From JAUYQR01 sp050632395 (GTDB taxonomy: Bacteria; Pseudomonadota; Alphaproteobacteria; Rhodobacterales; Rhodobacteraceae), in the NCBI RefSeq assembly GCF_050632395.1, contig NZ_CP192600.1, positions 3,100,001 to 3,164,000 of the forward strand: a DNA stretch of 64,000 nucleotides. Reading direction: 5' to 3'. Of this stretch, positions 42,037 to 50,597 are shown one piece after another. The translations under genes and the position numbers were made by a program. The notes beneath the pieces were generated by a model. The model worked only from the letters and a program-made list of their open reading frames with translations. It was not told the origin of the DNA and did not search any database. The number at the start of each line of letters is the position of its first letter. Position 1 is the stretch's first letter.

Positions 42037-42935
42037 AGTTCGTTCTCCACGGTGTCTATGCCTTGGGCCTGACGCATCTGGCCGAGGGCGTATGGGGTGA
42101 GGCGCAGGACCGGGCGGTGGTCGATACGCAGGTCGATGGCGGTAAGGTCGCGGTTCATGATGTCTTGCACATGGTCAAGCGCCAGCAGGCGTTCGAGCGC
42201 ACGGACGGGGTTCTTTTCGGGCAGCATGATGCGCTGGTCGCGGTCAAGCACGATATCCCAGCGCCGTTCGCCCATCCGCACCACGCCGCGGATGCGCGGC
42301 TCCAGCGGGCCGGCGGCGGCGATCAGGTCCAGCGCCTCGGGTGTGGCGGTATCAGCACCTGTTCCGGCGATCAGCGGCAGATCGGGGCGGTCGGTGCGCG
42401 CCACAAGCCCCGCAACGCGGTGGCCGGTGTCATCCAGCAGGGTCAGCCCGTCTTCGGTGCGCCAGACGGCGACGGGGACGCGCTCGGTGATCAGCACCTG
42501 CAATACCCCGCCCGACCGGACGCGCAGTTCGGCCTGCTTGACCGCATCCAGCGCCTCGATCCGGTGGCGGGCGGCATCAAGGTCGATGTCGAACGACGAT
42601 TGCGGCAGCTGGATCTCAAGCCGCGCGCGCACCGCCTCGGCCAGATCATCAGACGCGCCTTCGATCCGGGCAAGCGAGACGCGGAATTCGGGGCGATCCT
42701 CGAACTGGTCGCGCAGGTTGGTGAAGGTGTTGATCACCGCCGCCCGGTTCGGTTCATGCGCAAAGAACAGCGCCACCGCGCCAAGGACGGCAAAGGTCGG
42801 CAGGCCGGTGCGGATCAGCATCCGCAGATGCGGCGTCAGCATCACGCGTTGCAGGCGGTAGGCCCAGCGGCTGGGCGCCGGGTCGCGCAGGGTGCGGCTT
42901 TGCGCGCGTTCGCGCCGCGCGGTCAACGGTTGCAT
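42033..42935 (-). CDS. ftsQ: Cell division protein FtsQ
   Basis: 300 residues from ATG 42935, with AGGGA upstream; a TTG 27 bp earlier is rejected. One transmembrane helix (about residues 47-60) follows a basic cytoplasmic tail. The POTRA domain begins RVSLARIEGASDDLAEAV and includes LDAVKQAELRVRSGGVLQVLITERVPVAVW. It links early and late divisome parts. The start overlaps ddl by 13 bp. Confidence 0.95.
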   Translation of the reverse strand: MQPLTARRERAQSRTLRDPAPSRWAYRLQRVMLTPHLRMLIRTGLPTFAVLGAVALFFAHEPNRAAVINTFTNLRDQFEDRPEFRVSLARIEGASDDLAEAVRARLEIQLPQSSFDIDLDAARHRIEALDAVKQAELRVRSGGVLQVLITERVPVAVWRTEDGLTLLDDTGHRVAGLVARTDRPDLPLIAGTGADTATPEALDLIAAAGPLEPRIRGVVRMGERRWDIVLDRDQRIMLPEKNPVRALERLLALDHVQDIMNRDLTAIDLRIDHRPVLRLTPYALGQMRQAQGIDTVENEL

Positions 42936-43843
42936 GATGCGTCCCTCACCATCCAGTCGCAAAACTCCGGAAAGCCGATGCCACGCATCGCCGCCTGTTC
43001 GGGGGCAAGCGAGGTGGGCGTCATGCCGGGCTGGGTGTTGGTTTCCAACAGGATCAGCCCTGCCAATCCGCGCGCTTCGTCCCAGCGAAAGTCGGTGCGG
43101 CTGACGCCACGGCAGCCAAGGGCGGCATGGGCGCGCAGCGCGTAGTCAAGGCAGGCTGCCTCGATCTCGGCGGGGATGTTTGCGGGGCATTCGTGGCGGC
43201 TGCCGCCGGGTTTGTATTTGGCATCATAGTCATACCAGCCGTCGGTGATGATGTCGGTCACGCCAAGCGCGCGGTCGCCCATCACGGTGGTCGTCAATTC
43301 GCGCCCCGGCGCGTAGGTTTCGACCATCACGGTGGCGGGCATCGTCGCCGCCAGACGCGGGGCGTTGGCGCCCTCACGGACAATATAGACGCCGACCGAC
43401 GAGCCTTCGTTGTTCGGCTTGACCACATAGGGCGGCGGCAGGACATGCCCGGCCTCGACCGCCTCGCGGGTGGCCAGCACGCTGGTCACGATCGGCAGGC
43501 CGGCGGCGGCGTAGACTTCCTTGGATTTCGCCTTGTCCATCGCCAGCGCCGAGGCCAGCACGCCTGAATGGGTGTAGGGCAGGCCCAGCCATTCCAGCAT
43601 GCCCTGCACGCAGCCATCTTCGCCCCAGCGGCCATGCAGCGCGTTGAAACAGACATCGGGCTTGATGGCAGACAAACGTGCGGGAAGGTCGCGGTCGCAA
43701 TCGACCTCGACCACCTCATACCCCGCCACCCTGAGGGCCTTGGCACATTCATGCCCAGAGACAAGTGACACTTCCCGCTCTGCGGAAGGTCCACCCATCA
43801 ACACCGCCACTCTGGAGGGCATCCCGCTCGATGCACCCGCCAT
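42923..43843 (-). CDS. ddl: D-alanine--D-alanine ligase
   Basis: 306 residues, MAGASSGMPSRVAVLMGGPSAEREVSLVSG, with the ATP-grasp core PYVVKPNNEGSSVGVYIV and the C-terminal metal/ATP site ILLETNTQPGMTPTSL. It makes the D-Ala-D-Ala dipeptide for peptidoglycan. GAGG precedes the ATG. It lies 40 bp from murB and overlaps ftsQ. Confidence 0.97.
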   Translation of the reverse strand: MAGASSGMPSRVAVLMGGPSAEREVSLVSGHECAKALRVAGYEVVEVDCDRDLPARLSAIKPDVCFNALHGRWGEDGCVQGMLEWLGLPYTHSGVLASALAMDKAKSKEVYAAAGLPIVTSVLATREAVEAGHVLPPPYVVKPNNEGSSVGVYIVREGANAPRLAATMPATVMVETYAPGRELTTTVMGDRALGVTDIITDGWYDYDAKYKPGGSRHECPANIPAEIEAACLDYALRAHAALGCRGVSRTDFRWDEARGLAGLILLETNTQPGMTPTSLAPEQAAMRGIGFPEFCDWMVRDASCNR

Positions 43844-43883
43844 TTACTGCCTCATCCGGACCTTTGGTGGCCCGTGATATTTG

Positions 43884-44810
43884 TTATTCCTGCAGGCGTT
43901 CGCCTACCCGCATGATTTCCCACTCTAGCGTGATACCGCTCTGTTGGAAAACCCTTTTTCGCACGTCCTCCCCCAGATTTTCCAGATCGGCGGCGGTGGC
44001 ACCCCCTATGTTGATCAGAAAATTGGAATGCTTGGGCGACATCTGCGCCCCGCCAAGGGTCGCACCGCGCAAACCGGCGTCGTCGATCACTTTCCAGGCC
44101 TTCAGTTCGTGGCTGTCATCGGCCCGGCCCGTGGAGGAGAACCCGGCCGGATTGCGAAAGGTCGATCCGGCGCTGCGGTCCCTGGTCGGTTGGCTCGCGT
44201 CGCGCTTGGCGATCTGGTCGGCCATCCGCGCCTCCAGCGCCGAAGGGTCGCCTTTATCGGCGCGGAAGGTGGCGGCGACGATCACGGCGCCGTCGGGCAA
44301 GGTGCTTTGGCGGTATGCAAGGTGCAGGTCAGCGGCGGGCAGGTCGACGATCTGCCCGTCGCGCAGGATCACGCGGGCAGAAATCAGGTGGTCGGAGACA
44401 TACGACCCGTAGCAGCCCGCATTCATCCGCACCGCGCCGCCGATGGAACCGGGAATGGTGCGCAGGAACGTCAGGTCCAGCCCCGCCTCGGCGGCCTTTT
44501 TCGCCACATGCGCGTCAAGTGCTGCGGCACCTGCGGTAACGCTATCGCCCGCCACCGAAATCGTGTTGAAGCCGCGGCCAAGCCGGATAACCACGGCCCT
44601 GATACCGCCATCGCGGACGATCAGGTTCGATCCGACGCCCATCGGAAACACCGGCACGGCAGGGTCGAGCGCGGCGAGGAAGGCCGACAGATCAGCCTCG
44701 TCCGCCGGTTGGAACAGCCAATCCGCTGGCCCGCCGACGCGCAGCCACGTCAGGTCGGCAAGCGGGCGGTCGGGCGTCAGGGTGCCGCGAGGGGTGGGCA
44801 TGTCGGTCAT
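43884..44810 (-). CDS. murB: UDP-N-acetylenolpyruvoylglucosamine reductase
   Basis: 308 residues from ATG 44810. FAD-binding LTWLRVGGPADWLF, FPMGVGSNLIVRDGGIRAVVI and GIPG-type RTIPGSIGGAVRMNAGCYG; the catalytic proton donor is in DRSAGSTFRNPAG (Ser), and a final Glu in ISP-like LEWEIMRVG. This is the type II (short) MurB. It reduces enolpyruvyl-UDP-GlcNAc with NADPH. Confidence 0.97.
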   Translation of the reverse strand: MTDMPTPRGTLTPDRPLADLTWLRVGGPADWLFQPADEADLSAFLAALDPAVPVFPMGVGSNLIVRDGGIRAVVIRLGRGFNTISVAGDSVTAGAAALDAHVAKKAAEAGLDLTFLRTIPGSIGGAVRMNAGCYGSYVSDHLISARVILRDGQIVDLPAADLHLAYRQSTLPDGAVIVAATFRADKGDPSALEARMADQIAKRDASQPTRDRSAGSTFRNPAGFSSTGRADDSHELKAWKVIDDAGLRGATLGGAQMSPKHSNFLINIGGATAADLENLGEDVRKRVFQQSGITLEWEIMRVGERLQE

Positions 44811-44854
44811 GCGGGCCTTGGTAGCGGTGGGGTCGCGGTCAGGCAAGGGGTGGG

Positions 44855-45148
44855 TCAGCGCGCGGCAGACTTGCGGCGCCAGCGGTAAAGCCCGATGCCG
44901 ATCGCGGCACCGATCAGGATGGGCGCGGCGACGATCGCGCAAAGCGCCAAGAACCCCAGCCCCTCGGCCAGCGTCGCGTCGACCCGTTCCCAGACCGTCA
45001 GCACAAACCCGGCCAAGGCGACCAGCGGCAGGGCCATCGCCCACCCCTGGCCCAGCCGCGCCGCCACATACCAGCACGCCAGCGCCACCACCGCCGCCAC
45101 GAACACCGCCGCAGCCACAGCCATCGGGATCAGGCTGCCCGACATCAT
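44855..45148 (-). CDS. Small three-helix membrane protein in the dcw cluster
   Basis: 97 residues with three hydrophobic segments (about residues 8-31, 37-51, 64-88) and a basic tail RWRRKSAAR. The ATGA at 45148-45145 overlaps the stop of the upstream DUF2484 gene. It has no recognised family. It is one of three small membrane genes between murC and murB and may assist wall synthesis or be carried along. Confidence 0.75.
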   Translation of the reverse strand: MMSGSLIPMAVAAAVFVAAVVALACWYVAARLGQGWAMALPLVALAGFVLTVWERVDATLAEGLGFLALCAIVAAPILIGAAIGIGLYRWRRKSAAR

Positions 45149-45402
45149 CCCTCGCGCGACCCGATGCGCGACCGCACCCAGCGCCAGAAGAACACCAGTG
45201 GCCAGCGCAGGATCGACGCCCCGGCGGCAAGCACGGCGATGCCGATGATCGGCCCGTGTTCATAAGTGACCCAGCCCAGAAGCGGGATACCCAGCGCGAT
45301 CAGCACATAGGCCGCGCGCCAATGGTGATCGCGCGACGGGAACATTGCGATCAGGTTCGCCAACACCAGCCAGACAAGGCACAAGGCCAGCGGCAGCATC
45401 AT
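45145..45402 (-). CDS. DUF2484 family membrane protein, second copy
   Basis: 85 residues, MMLPLALCLVWLVLANLIAMFPSRDHHWRAAYVLIALGIP, with about three membrane helices and ending WRWVRSRIGSREG. Similar in design to the preceding gene (A-MFP-R/K motif, aromatic C-terminal WPLVFFWRW vs NPLLYFVRR), so the two are tandem paralogues. The start overlaps the previous stop (ATGA). No function is assigned. Confidence 0.8.
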   Translation of the reverse strand: MMLPLALCLVWLVLANLIAMFPSRDHHWRAAYVLIALGIPLLGWVTYEHGPIIGIAVLAAGASILRWPLVFFWRWVRSRIGSREG

Positions 45403-45665
45403 TTGCGCAACTCCGGCGGCAGATCGGCGGGGCGGCCAAGCGCGCGGCGCACGAAATAAAGGAGCGGGTTGCGGAACATCGACAGGAAGGCGAAGAGGCC
45501 CAGCGCCAGCCATATCCAGCCATGCGCGTAGGCGATCCACACCAAGAGGACCGGGGCGGCCACCAACAGCGCCATGCCCGGCAGCATCTGGCGTTTCATC
45601 GGCAGCATCGCCACGATGGCGGCGGCGATGATCCAGAAGCAGCCAAGGACAAGGGGCGTGCTCAT
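45399..45665 (-). CDS. DUF2484 family membrane protein, first copy
   Basis: 88 residues, MSTPLVLGCFWIIAAAIVAMLPMKRQMLPGMALLVAAPVLL, then FRNPLLYFVRRALGRPADLPPELRK. It has three hydrophobic segments. The start is 1 bp after the murC stop. DUF2484 genes occupy this spot in Rhodobacteraceae, to my knowledge. The role is unknown. Confidence 0.85.
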   Translation of the reverse strand: MSTPLVLGCFWIIAAAIVAMLPMKRQMLPGMALLVAAPVLLVWIAYAHGWIWLALGLFAFLSMFRNPLLYFVRRALGRPADLPPELRK

Positions 45666-45666
45666 C

Positions 45667-47073
45667 TCAGGCCGCCTGCCCCATCAGCTTGGCGGGCAGG
45701 TTGTTGGCCCAAGCGGAAATCGTGCCCGCGCCAAGACACACCACCATGTCACCGGGCCGCGCCTGTTCGCGCACGAGACGCGCCAGATCAGCCTCGTCAA
45801 GCAGTGCGCGGGCGTGGCGGTGGCCGTGGGCGATGAGACCCGCCACCAGATCGTCACGGCTGGCACCGGGGATGGGGTCTTCGCCGGCGGCATAGACATC
45901 GGCGATGGCGACCACATCCGCCTCGTTGAAGCAGGTGCAGAAATCGTCGAACAGGCTGGACAGACGGGTATAGCGGTGCGGCTGGTGGACGGCGATGATC
46001 CGCCCCTTGGTCGCCTGCCGCGCCGCCTTCAGCACGGCGGCGATTTCAACCGGGTGATGGCCGTAATCGTCGATGATCGTCACACCGTTCACCTCGCCTA
46101 CGCGGGTGAAGCGACGGTTGACGCCGCCGAAACTGGCCAAGGCTTCGCGGATCTCGTCCTTTTTCATGCCAAGGTGGCGGGCGACAGCGATTGCCGAAAG
46201 CGCGTTCGACACGTTGTGATCGCCGGGCATCGGCAGGGTGCAGCCTTCGATCACGGTGTTTTCGGCCTGCAACGCCACATCGAAATGCGCGACGCCGTTG
46301 ACGTAGGTCAGGTTCTGCGCCCGCACATCGGCCTGCGCGTTGAAACCGAAGGTCACGATGCGGCGGTCGGTGACGCGCCCGACCAGCGCCTGCACCTCCG
46401 GGTGGTCGGTGCAGCAGACCGCAAGGCCGTAGAACGGGATGTTCGACACGAAATCGTAAAAGCCTTTGCGAAGGGCATCGAAGGTGCCCCAATGTTCCAT
46501 ATGCTCGGGGTCGATGTTGGTCACGATGGCGATGGTCGCGGGCAAGCGGTTGAAGCTGCCGTCGGACTCGTCCGCCTCGACCACCATCCACTCCCCTGCC
46601 CCGGCGCGGGCGTTCGAGCCATAGGCATGGATAACCCCTCCGTTGATCACGGTTGGATCAAACCCGCCCTTGTCCAGAAGCGTAGCAACCATTGTCGTGG
46701 TCGTAGTTTTGCCATGCGTTCCCGCGATGGCGATGTTCGATCGCAGCCGCATAAGTTCGGCAAGCATCTCGGCCCGGCGCACCACCGGCAGCTTGCGGCG
46801 GCGCGCTTCTTCCAGTTCCGGGTTGCCCTTCTTGATGGCGGAAGAGATCACCACCACAGCCGCATCGCCGATGTTTTCGGCGGCCTGACCTTCAAAGAAG
46901 GTGGCGCCCAGCTTCACCAGCCGGTCGGTGATCTTCGACGCTTTCGCGTCCGATCCCTGTACCCGGTAGCCAAGGGTCATCAGCACTTCGGCGATGCCCG
47001 ACATTCCGATGCCACCGATCCCGACGAAATGGATCGGGCCAAGTTCCATCGGCAATTTGGTTGCGGCGTTCAT
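45667..47073 (-). CDS. murC: UDP-N-acetylmuramate--L-alanine ligase
   Basis: 468 residues. HFVGIGGIGMSGIAEVLMTLG at the N-terminus, Mur-ligase P-loop AGTHGKTTTTTMVATLL (about residues 114-130), central VVEADESDGSFNRLPATIAIVTNIDPEHMEH, and the C-terminal IDDYGHHPVEI. It adds L-Ala to UDP-MurNAc with ATP. AAGGAGG inside the end of murG serves as its ribosome site. Confidence 0.98.
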   Translation of the reverse strand: MNAATKLPMELGPIHFVGIGGIGMSGIAEVLMTLGYRVQGSDAKASKITDRLVKLGATFFEGQAAENIGDAAVVVISSAIKKGNPELEEARRRKLPVVRRAEMLAELMRLRSNIAIAGTHGKTTTTTMVATLLDKGGFDPTVINGGVIHAYGSNARAGAGEWMVVEADESDGSFNRLPATIAIVTNIDPEHMEHWGTFDALRKGFYDFVSNIPFYGLAVCCTDHPEVQALVGRVTDRRIVTFGFNAQADVRAQNLTYVNGVAHFDVALQAENTVIEGCTLPMPGDHNVSNALSAIAVARHLGMKKDEIREALASFGGVNRRFTRVGEVNGVTIIDDYGHHPVEIAAVLKAARQATKGRIIAVHQPHRYTRLSSLFDDFCTCFNEADVVAIADVYAAGEDPIPGASRDDLVAGLIAHGHRHARALLDEADLARLVREQARPGDMVVCLGAGTISAWANNLPAKLMGQAA

Positions 47074-47074
47074 G

Positions 47075-48163
47075 TCATGCCTCCTTCACGAGGTCTTGGA
47101 CGAGGGCTGCAAGGCGCTCTGTCGCATCGGGGCGGCCTTGCGCAAGGGCGGCGCGGGCCATCTGTTCGGCTGCCTTCGGCTGGCCGAGGATTGCGGCCAT
47201 GTGGCCGCTGAGGCTGGTCGCGTCAAGCAACTTCTCGGGGATCAAAAAGGCTCCCCCTGCGTCAACCAGCCCGCGCGCATTGGCGGTCTGGTGGTCGCCG
47301 GTCGCGGCGGCATAGGGGATCAGGATCGACGGGCGGCCGATGACCGAGATGTCGGCAACCGACGACGCGCCAGAGCGGGAGACGACCAGTTGCGCCTCGG
47401 TCAGGCGGCGCGGGATGTCGGTGAAGAAGGGCTGCACCTCGGCCATGATGCCCGCCGAGTCATAGGCGGCGGTCACCCGTTCGGCATCTTCGGCGCGGGC
47501 CTGATGGGCCACGCGCAGGTTGCGGCGGATCGCGTCTGGCAAGGCGGCGATGGCGGCGGGCACCACATCCGACAGGATGCGCGCGCCCTGACTTCCGCCA
47601 ATGACGACAACGCTCATCGGGTAATCGCCGGGCGGAATGTAGCCCGCCCCCGCACGGTCAAGGACAGCTTGCCGCACCGGGTTGCCGGTGTGTTCGCCCG
47701 TGACGCCCGCCGGCAGCGCGGTGGGCCATGTGCCGCAGGCGACCTTGTGGACACGCGGGGCAAAGATCTGGTTCACCCGGCCAAGGACGCCGTTCTGTTC
47801 GTGGATCATCCGGGGCAGCCGCAACAGCGTTGCCGCCGACAGCGCCGGGATCGAGGGGTAGCCGCCAAAGCCCACCACAACGTCGGGCTTGTCGCGCAGG
47901 AAGGACATGACCGCGCCGATGATACCCCCGGCAATGCGGAACGGCACCAGCGCCTTCGCCGCGATGCCCCCGCGCGCGAAGGTGGCCGATCCAACCTCCT
48001 CCACCGTCACCTCGGCCGGAAACCCGCCCGCATAGCGCGCGCCGCGCGCATCGGTCGACAGTTTCACCCGCCAGCCGCGCTTGACCATCGCCTCGGCCAG
48101 GGCCTGGGCGGGGAACATGTGCCCGCCCGTCCCGCCCGCCGCGATGAGCAGAAGCCGCGCCAT
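47075..48163 (-). CDS. murG: UDP-N-acetylglucosamine--LPS-type transferase MurG (lipid II synthesis)
   Basis: 362 residues from ATG 48163 (TGATG with the ftsW stop); a TTG one codon earlier is not needed. GT28 family: N-terminal LLIAAGGTGGHMFPAQALAEAM, middle VVVIGGSQGARILSDVVP and the UDP-GlcNAc site LVVSRSGASSVADISVIGRPSILIPYAAATGDHQTANA. It transfers GlcNAc to lipid I at the inner leaflet. Confidence 0.97.
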   Translation of the reverse strand: MARLLLIAAGGTGGHMFPAQALAEAMVKRGWRVKLSTDARGARYAGGFPAEVTVEEVGSATFARGGIAAKALVPFRIAGGIIGAVMSFLRDKPDVVVGFGGYPSIPALSAATLLRLPRMIHEQNGVLGRVNQIFAPRVHKVACGTWPTALPAGVTGEHTGNPVRQAVLDRAGAGYIPPGDYPMSVVVIGGSQGARILSDVVPAAIAALPDAIRRNLRVAHQARAEDAERVTAAYDSAGIMAEVQPFFTDIPRRLTEAQLVVSRSGASSVADISVIGRPSILIPYAAATGDHQTANARGLVDAGGAFLIPEKLLDATSLSGHMAAILGQPKAAEQMARAALAQGRPDATERLAALVQDLVKEA

Positions 48164-49326
48164 CAACGGCCCCGCTTGAAGATGTCGCTGATCTCGCCGC
48201 GCGGCCTTGCGCGCGACAGCGCCAGCAGCATCCCCATGGTGATGCCCGCCGCAATTACCGACGACCCGCCGTAGCTGACGAACGGCAGCGTCATGCCCTT
48301 GGCCGGCAACAGACGCACGGCAACGCCCATGTTGATCATCGCCTGCACGCCGAAGATGCAGGCAAGCCCCGCGCCGGCCAGCCGGGTAAAGGGATCACGC
48401 TCCTTGACCAGCCGCATCAGCGACCGCACCACGATCACCCCGTAAAGTGCCAGGATGATCAGGACGAGTATCAGCCCGTATTCCTCCGCCGCCACCGCGA
48501 TGATGAAGTCGGTATGGGCATCGGGCAGCGACCATTTCACCTGCCCCTCGCCCACGCCGACGCCGAAGAAGCCGCCCTCCTGAATGGCGTTCGCCGCATA
48601 TCCAAGCTGGGTGCGCGGGTCGACGTCAGGCGACAGGAAGCCGTCGATCCGGCGCGCGAAATGTTCGCTGGATTCGTAGAACACGAAGCCGAAGGCGGTG
48701 ACGATGCCGCCCACCACGCCGATCAGCGTCATCGGCGCGCCGCCGACGAAATAGATCACGCCCCAGGCAAACACGATCAGCGCCGCCTGCCCGAAATCGG
48801 GCTGCATCGCCAGAAACGCCACCACGATCAGCGCGATGGCAAACGAGATCGACTTGCCAGGCGGGCTGTTGATTTCCTGCGAGGCGGCGATCAGCCATGC
48901 GGTGACGATGACGAAGCCGGGCTTGAGGAATTCGGATGGCTGGATCGAGGCGAAGCCGAAGCTGAACCACCGCACTGCGCCTTTGCCGAAATCGGTGCCG
49001 ATGAACGGCAGCAGCATCAGCGCGACCATCGCCACCGCAAAGCCCAGCACGCCAAGCCGCCGCACCATCGGCGGCGACATCATCGAAATCGCGATCATCA
49101 CCACCAGCGCGACAACGCCGAAGAACGCCTGCCGCTGCACATAGTAGAACGGTTCCAGCCCGTTGCGGGTGGCCAATGGCACCGAGGCGGCGAGGCCGAG
49201 AAGCAGCCCGATGCCAAACAGCACGAACACCGAGGTGAGCGTCCATTTGTCGATCGTCCGCCACCAACGTGGAAGGACCGGCTCCGTCACCCGAACGGGA
49301 TTGGAGCCATAGACCATGTCAGTCAT
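48163..49326 (-). CDS. ftsW: Lipid II polymerase FtsW (SEDS family)
   Basis: 387 residues with about ten transmembrane helices. SEDS motifs: GKGAVRWFSFGFASIQPSEFLKPG, ANAIQEGGFFGVGVGEGQVKWSLPDAHTDFIIAVAAEEYG and LPFVSYGGSSVIAAGITMGMLLAL. It is the septal peptidoglycan glycosyltransferase. It is the first visible dcw gene here; murD, which normally precedes it, is not present upstream, where a divergent operon begins. Confidence 0.96.
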   Translation of the reverse strand: MTDMVYGSNPVRVTEPVLPRWWRTIDKWTLTSVFVLFGIGLLLGLAASVPLATRNGLEPFYYVQRQAFFGVVALVVMIAISMMSPPMVRRLGVLGFAVAMVALMLLPFIGTDFGKGAVRWFSFGFASIQPSEFLKPGFVIVTAWLIAASQEINSPPGKSISFAIALIVVAFLAMQPDFGQAALIVFAWGVIYFVGGAPMTLIGVVGGIVTAFGFVFYESSEHFARRIDGFLSPDVDPRTQLGYAANAIQEGGFFGVGVGEGQVKWSLPDAHTDFIIAVAAEEYGLILVLIILALYGVIVVRSLMRLVKERDPFTRLAGAGLACIFGVQAMINMGVAVRLLPAKGMTLPFVSYGGSSVIAAGITMGMLLALSRARPRGEISDIFKRGR

Positions 49327-49468
49327 GGGGTACCGCCTGATTTCGTCTGCTCTGCCCGCCCGGATGTAACCCCCGGGTCATGGAGCGAAGAGTAGCGACA
49401 ATTTGCCTGCAAGGCTAGTGCATCCTCGCGGCCCGGACGCTGAATATGGGGGCTGTATTCTATCCCGT

Positions 49469-49496
49469 ATTCGTTATATAAGTGATTCGTTATATA
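49469..49496 (+). promoter_or_regulatory. Direct repeat ATTCGTTATATA x2, promoter/operator of arsR-type gene
   Basis: Two exact 12-bp copies (49469-49480 and 49485-49496), centred 16 bp apart, 12 bp before ATG 49509. AT-rich in GC-rich DNA. They combine -10-like TATATA with a likely ArsR-type operator, so the regulator probably controls itself. Confidence 0.65.
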
Positions 49497-49508
49497 CTGG
49501 GAAACGCC

Positions 49509-49865
49509 ATGCCCCTCGATCCAGCCTTCGCGGCCCTTGCCGACCCCACCCGCCGCGCCATCCTCGCGCGGCTGGCGCAAGGCGAGGCGACGGTGCAAGA
49601 ACTGGCCCGCCCGTTCCCGATCAGCCAGCCCGCGGTCAGCCGCCACCTCAAGGTGCTAGAGGACGCCGGGCTGATCGAAACCCGTGTCGACGGCACCGCC
49701 CGCCCCCGCCGCCTGAAAGCCGACGCGGTGGAGGCGTTGTGGGAATGGCTCGGCCAATACCGCGCGCTGTGGGAGGCGCGCTATGTCCGGCTGGATGATG
49801 TGCTGGCCGACATGGACGCAGATACCACGGACGCCACGGCCACGCGCCCCGTGTCCAAGACCTGA
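49509..49865 (+). CDS. ArsR-family transcriptional regulator
   Basis: 118 residues. Winged helix-turn-helix: LADPTRRAILARLAQGEATVQELARPFPISQPAVSRHLKVLEDAGLIETR. No metal-binding ELCVCDL motif is visible, placing it in the non-metal group that controls SRPBCC/AHSA1 genes. ATG 49509 is chosen over an in-frame GTG at 49482 inside the operator. It is followed by two small SRPBCC-type genes. Confidence 0.9.
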   Translation: MPLDPAFAALADPTRRAILARLAQGEATVQELARPFPISQPAVSRHLKVLEDAGLIETRVDGTARPRRLKADAVEALWEWLGQYRALWEARYVRLDDVLADMDADTTDATATRPVSKT

Positions 49866-49877
49866 AAGGACAAACCG

Positions 49878-50123
49878 ATGCGCATGGATGCGCCGCGCCG
49901 GATGGTTCACCTTGAACACTTCAGCCGCGATCCGGCCTACTGCGTCGAAGTCACCACCGATCTGGCTGTGCACGGCTCCGGCACCCGGATGACGCACCTG
50001 ATGCGCTATGCCAGCGCCGACGCACGGGCCGCAGCGGTGGCGGACGGCTCCACGGACTGGATGGAAGCCGTTTTCGGACGGATCGACACGCTCTCTTTTG
50101 ACCAGAAAGGAAATGCGCCATGA
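49878..50123 (+). CDS. Short SRPBCC-like protein (possibly truncated)
   Basis: 81 residues, preceded by AAAGGA. The end resembles the C-terminal helix region of AHSA1/SRPBCC proteins (TRMTHLMRYASADARAAAVADGSTDWMEAVFGRIDTL), but the N-terminal half of the fold is missing, so it looks like a half-domain. It overlaps the next gene by ATGA and seems to be translated. A relic of duplication or a partner subunit are both possible. Confidence 0.6.
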   Translation: MRMDAPRRMVHLEHFSRDPAYCVEVTTDLAVHGSGTRMTHLMRYASADARAAAVADGSTDWMEAVFGRIDTLSFDQKGNAP

Positions 50124-50593
50124 CAACCACCTTCGTGACCGATGGCGAAACCGACATCGTCGTGACCCGTCGCTTCGCAGCACCCCCCGCAGCGGTGTTT
50201 CGCGCCCATACCGAACCCGACCTCATCCGCCGCTGGATGCTAGGGCCCGAGGGCTGGTCGATGCCGGTCTGCATTTCCGACGCGCGGCCCGGAGGCGCAA
50301 TCCGGTTCGAGTGGTCGGACGGCAGGCATGTCAGCTTTTACGCCACCGGCGAATATATCGAAGTCACGCCGCACAGCCGGATCGTGCACATCGAACGCAT
50401 GTTCCTGCCCGAGCCGACCCCCGACAACCACGTGACGACAACCTTCGAACCTGTGGGCACCGGCACCCGGCTGGTGATGCGAATGTCCCTGCCCAATGCC
50501 GAGGCGCGGGCTGCGGTGCTGGCCTCGGGCATGCAGGACGGGATGGAGGACAGCTATGCCCGGCTGGAACAGGTGATCGAAGCGGGCATCTGA
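50120..50593 (+). CDS. SRPBCC (AHSA1/START-like) domain protein
   Basis: 157 residues: VTRRFAAPPAAVFRAHTEPDLIRRWMLGPEGWSMPVCISD, then GEYIEVTPHSRIVHIERMF and a C-terminal helix DGMEDSYARLEQVIE. The fold forms a hydrophobic ligand cavity. With an ArsR regulator it forms the common ArsR-SRPBCC pair, often tied to stress or detoxification. The ligand is unknown. It is coupled to the preceding short gene. Confidence 0.9.
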   Translation: MTTTFVTDGETDIVVTRRFAAPPAAVFRAHTEPDLIRRWMLGPEGWSMPVCISDARPGGAIRFEWSDGRHVSFYATGEYIEVTPHSRIVHIERMFLPEPTPDNHVTTTFEPVGTGTRLVMRMSLPNAEARAAVLASGMQDGMEDSYARLEQVIEAGI

Positions 50594-50597
50594 TCGG

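Noticed and set aside
44811..45263. N-terminal extension of MurB to 45263
   Set aside because: The extension is the antiphase reading of small membrane genes; MurB homology begins after ATG 44810.
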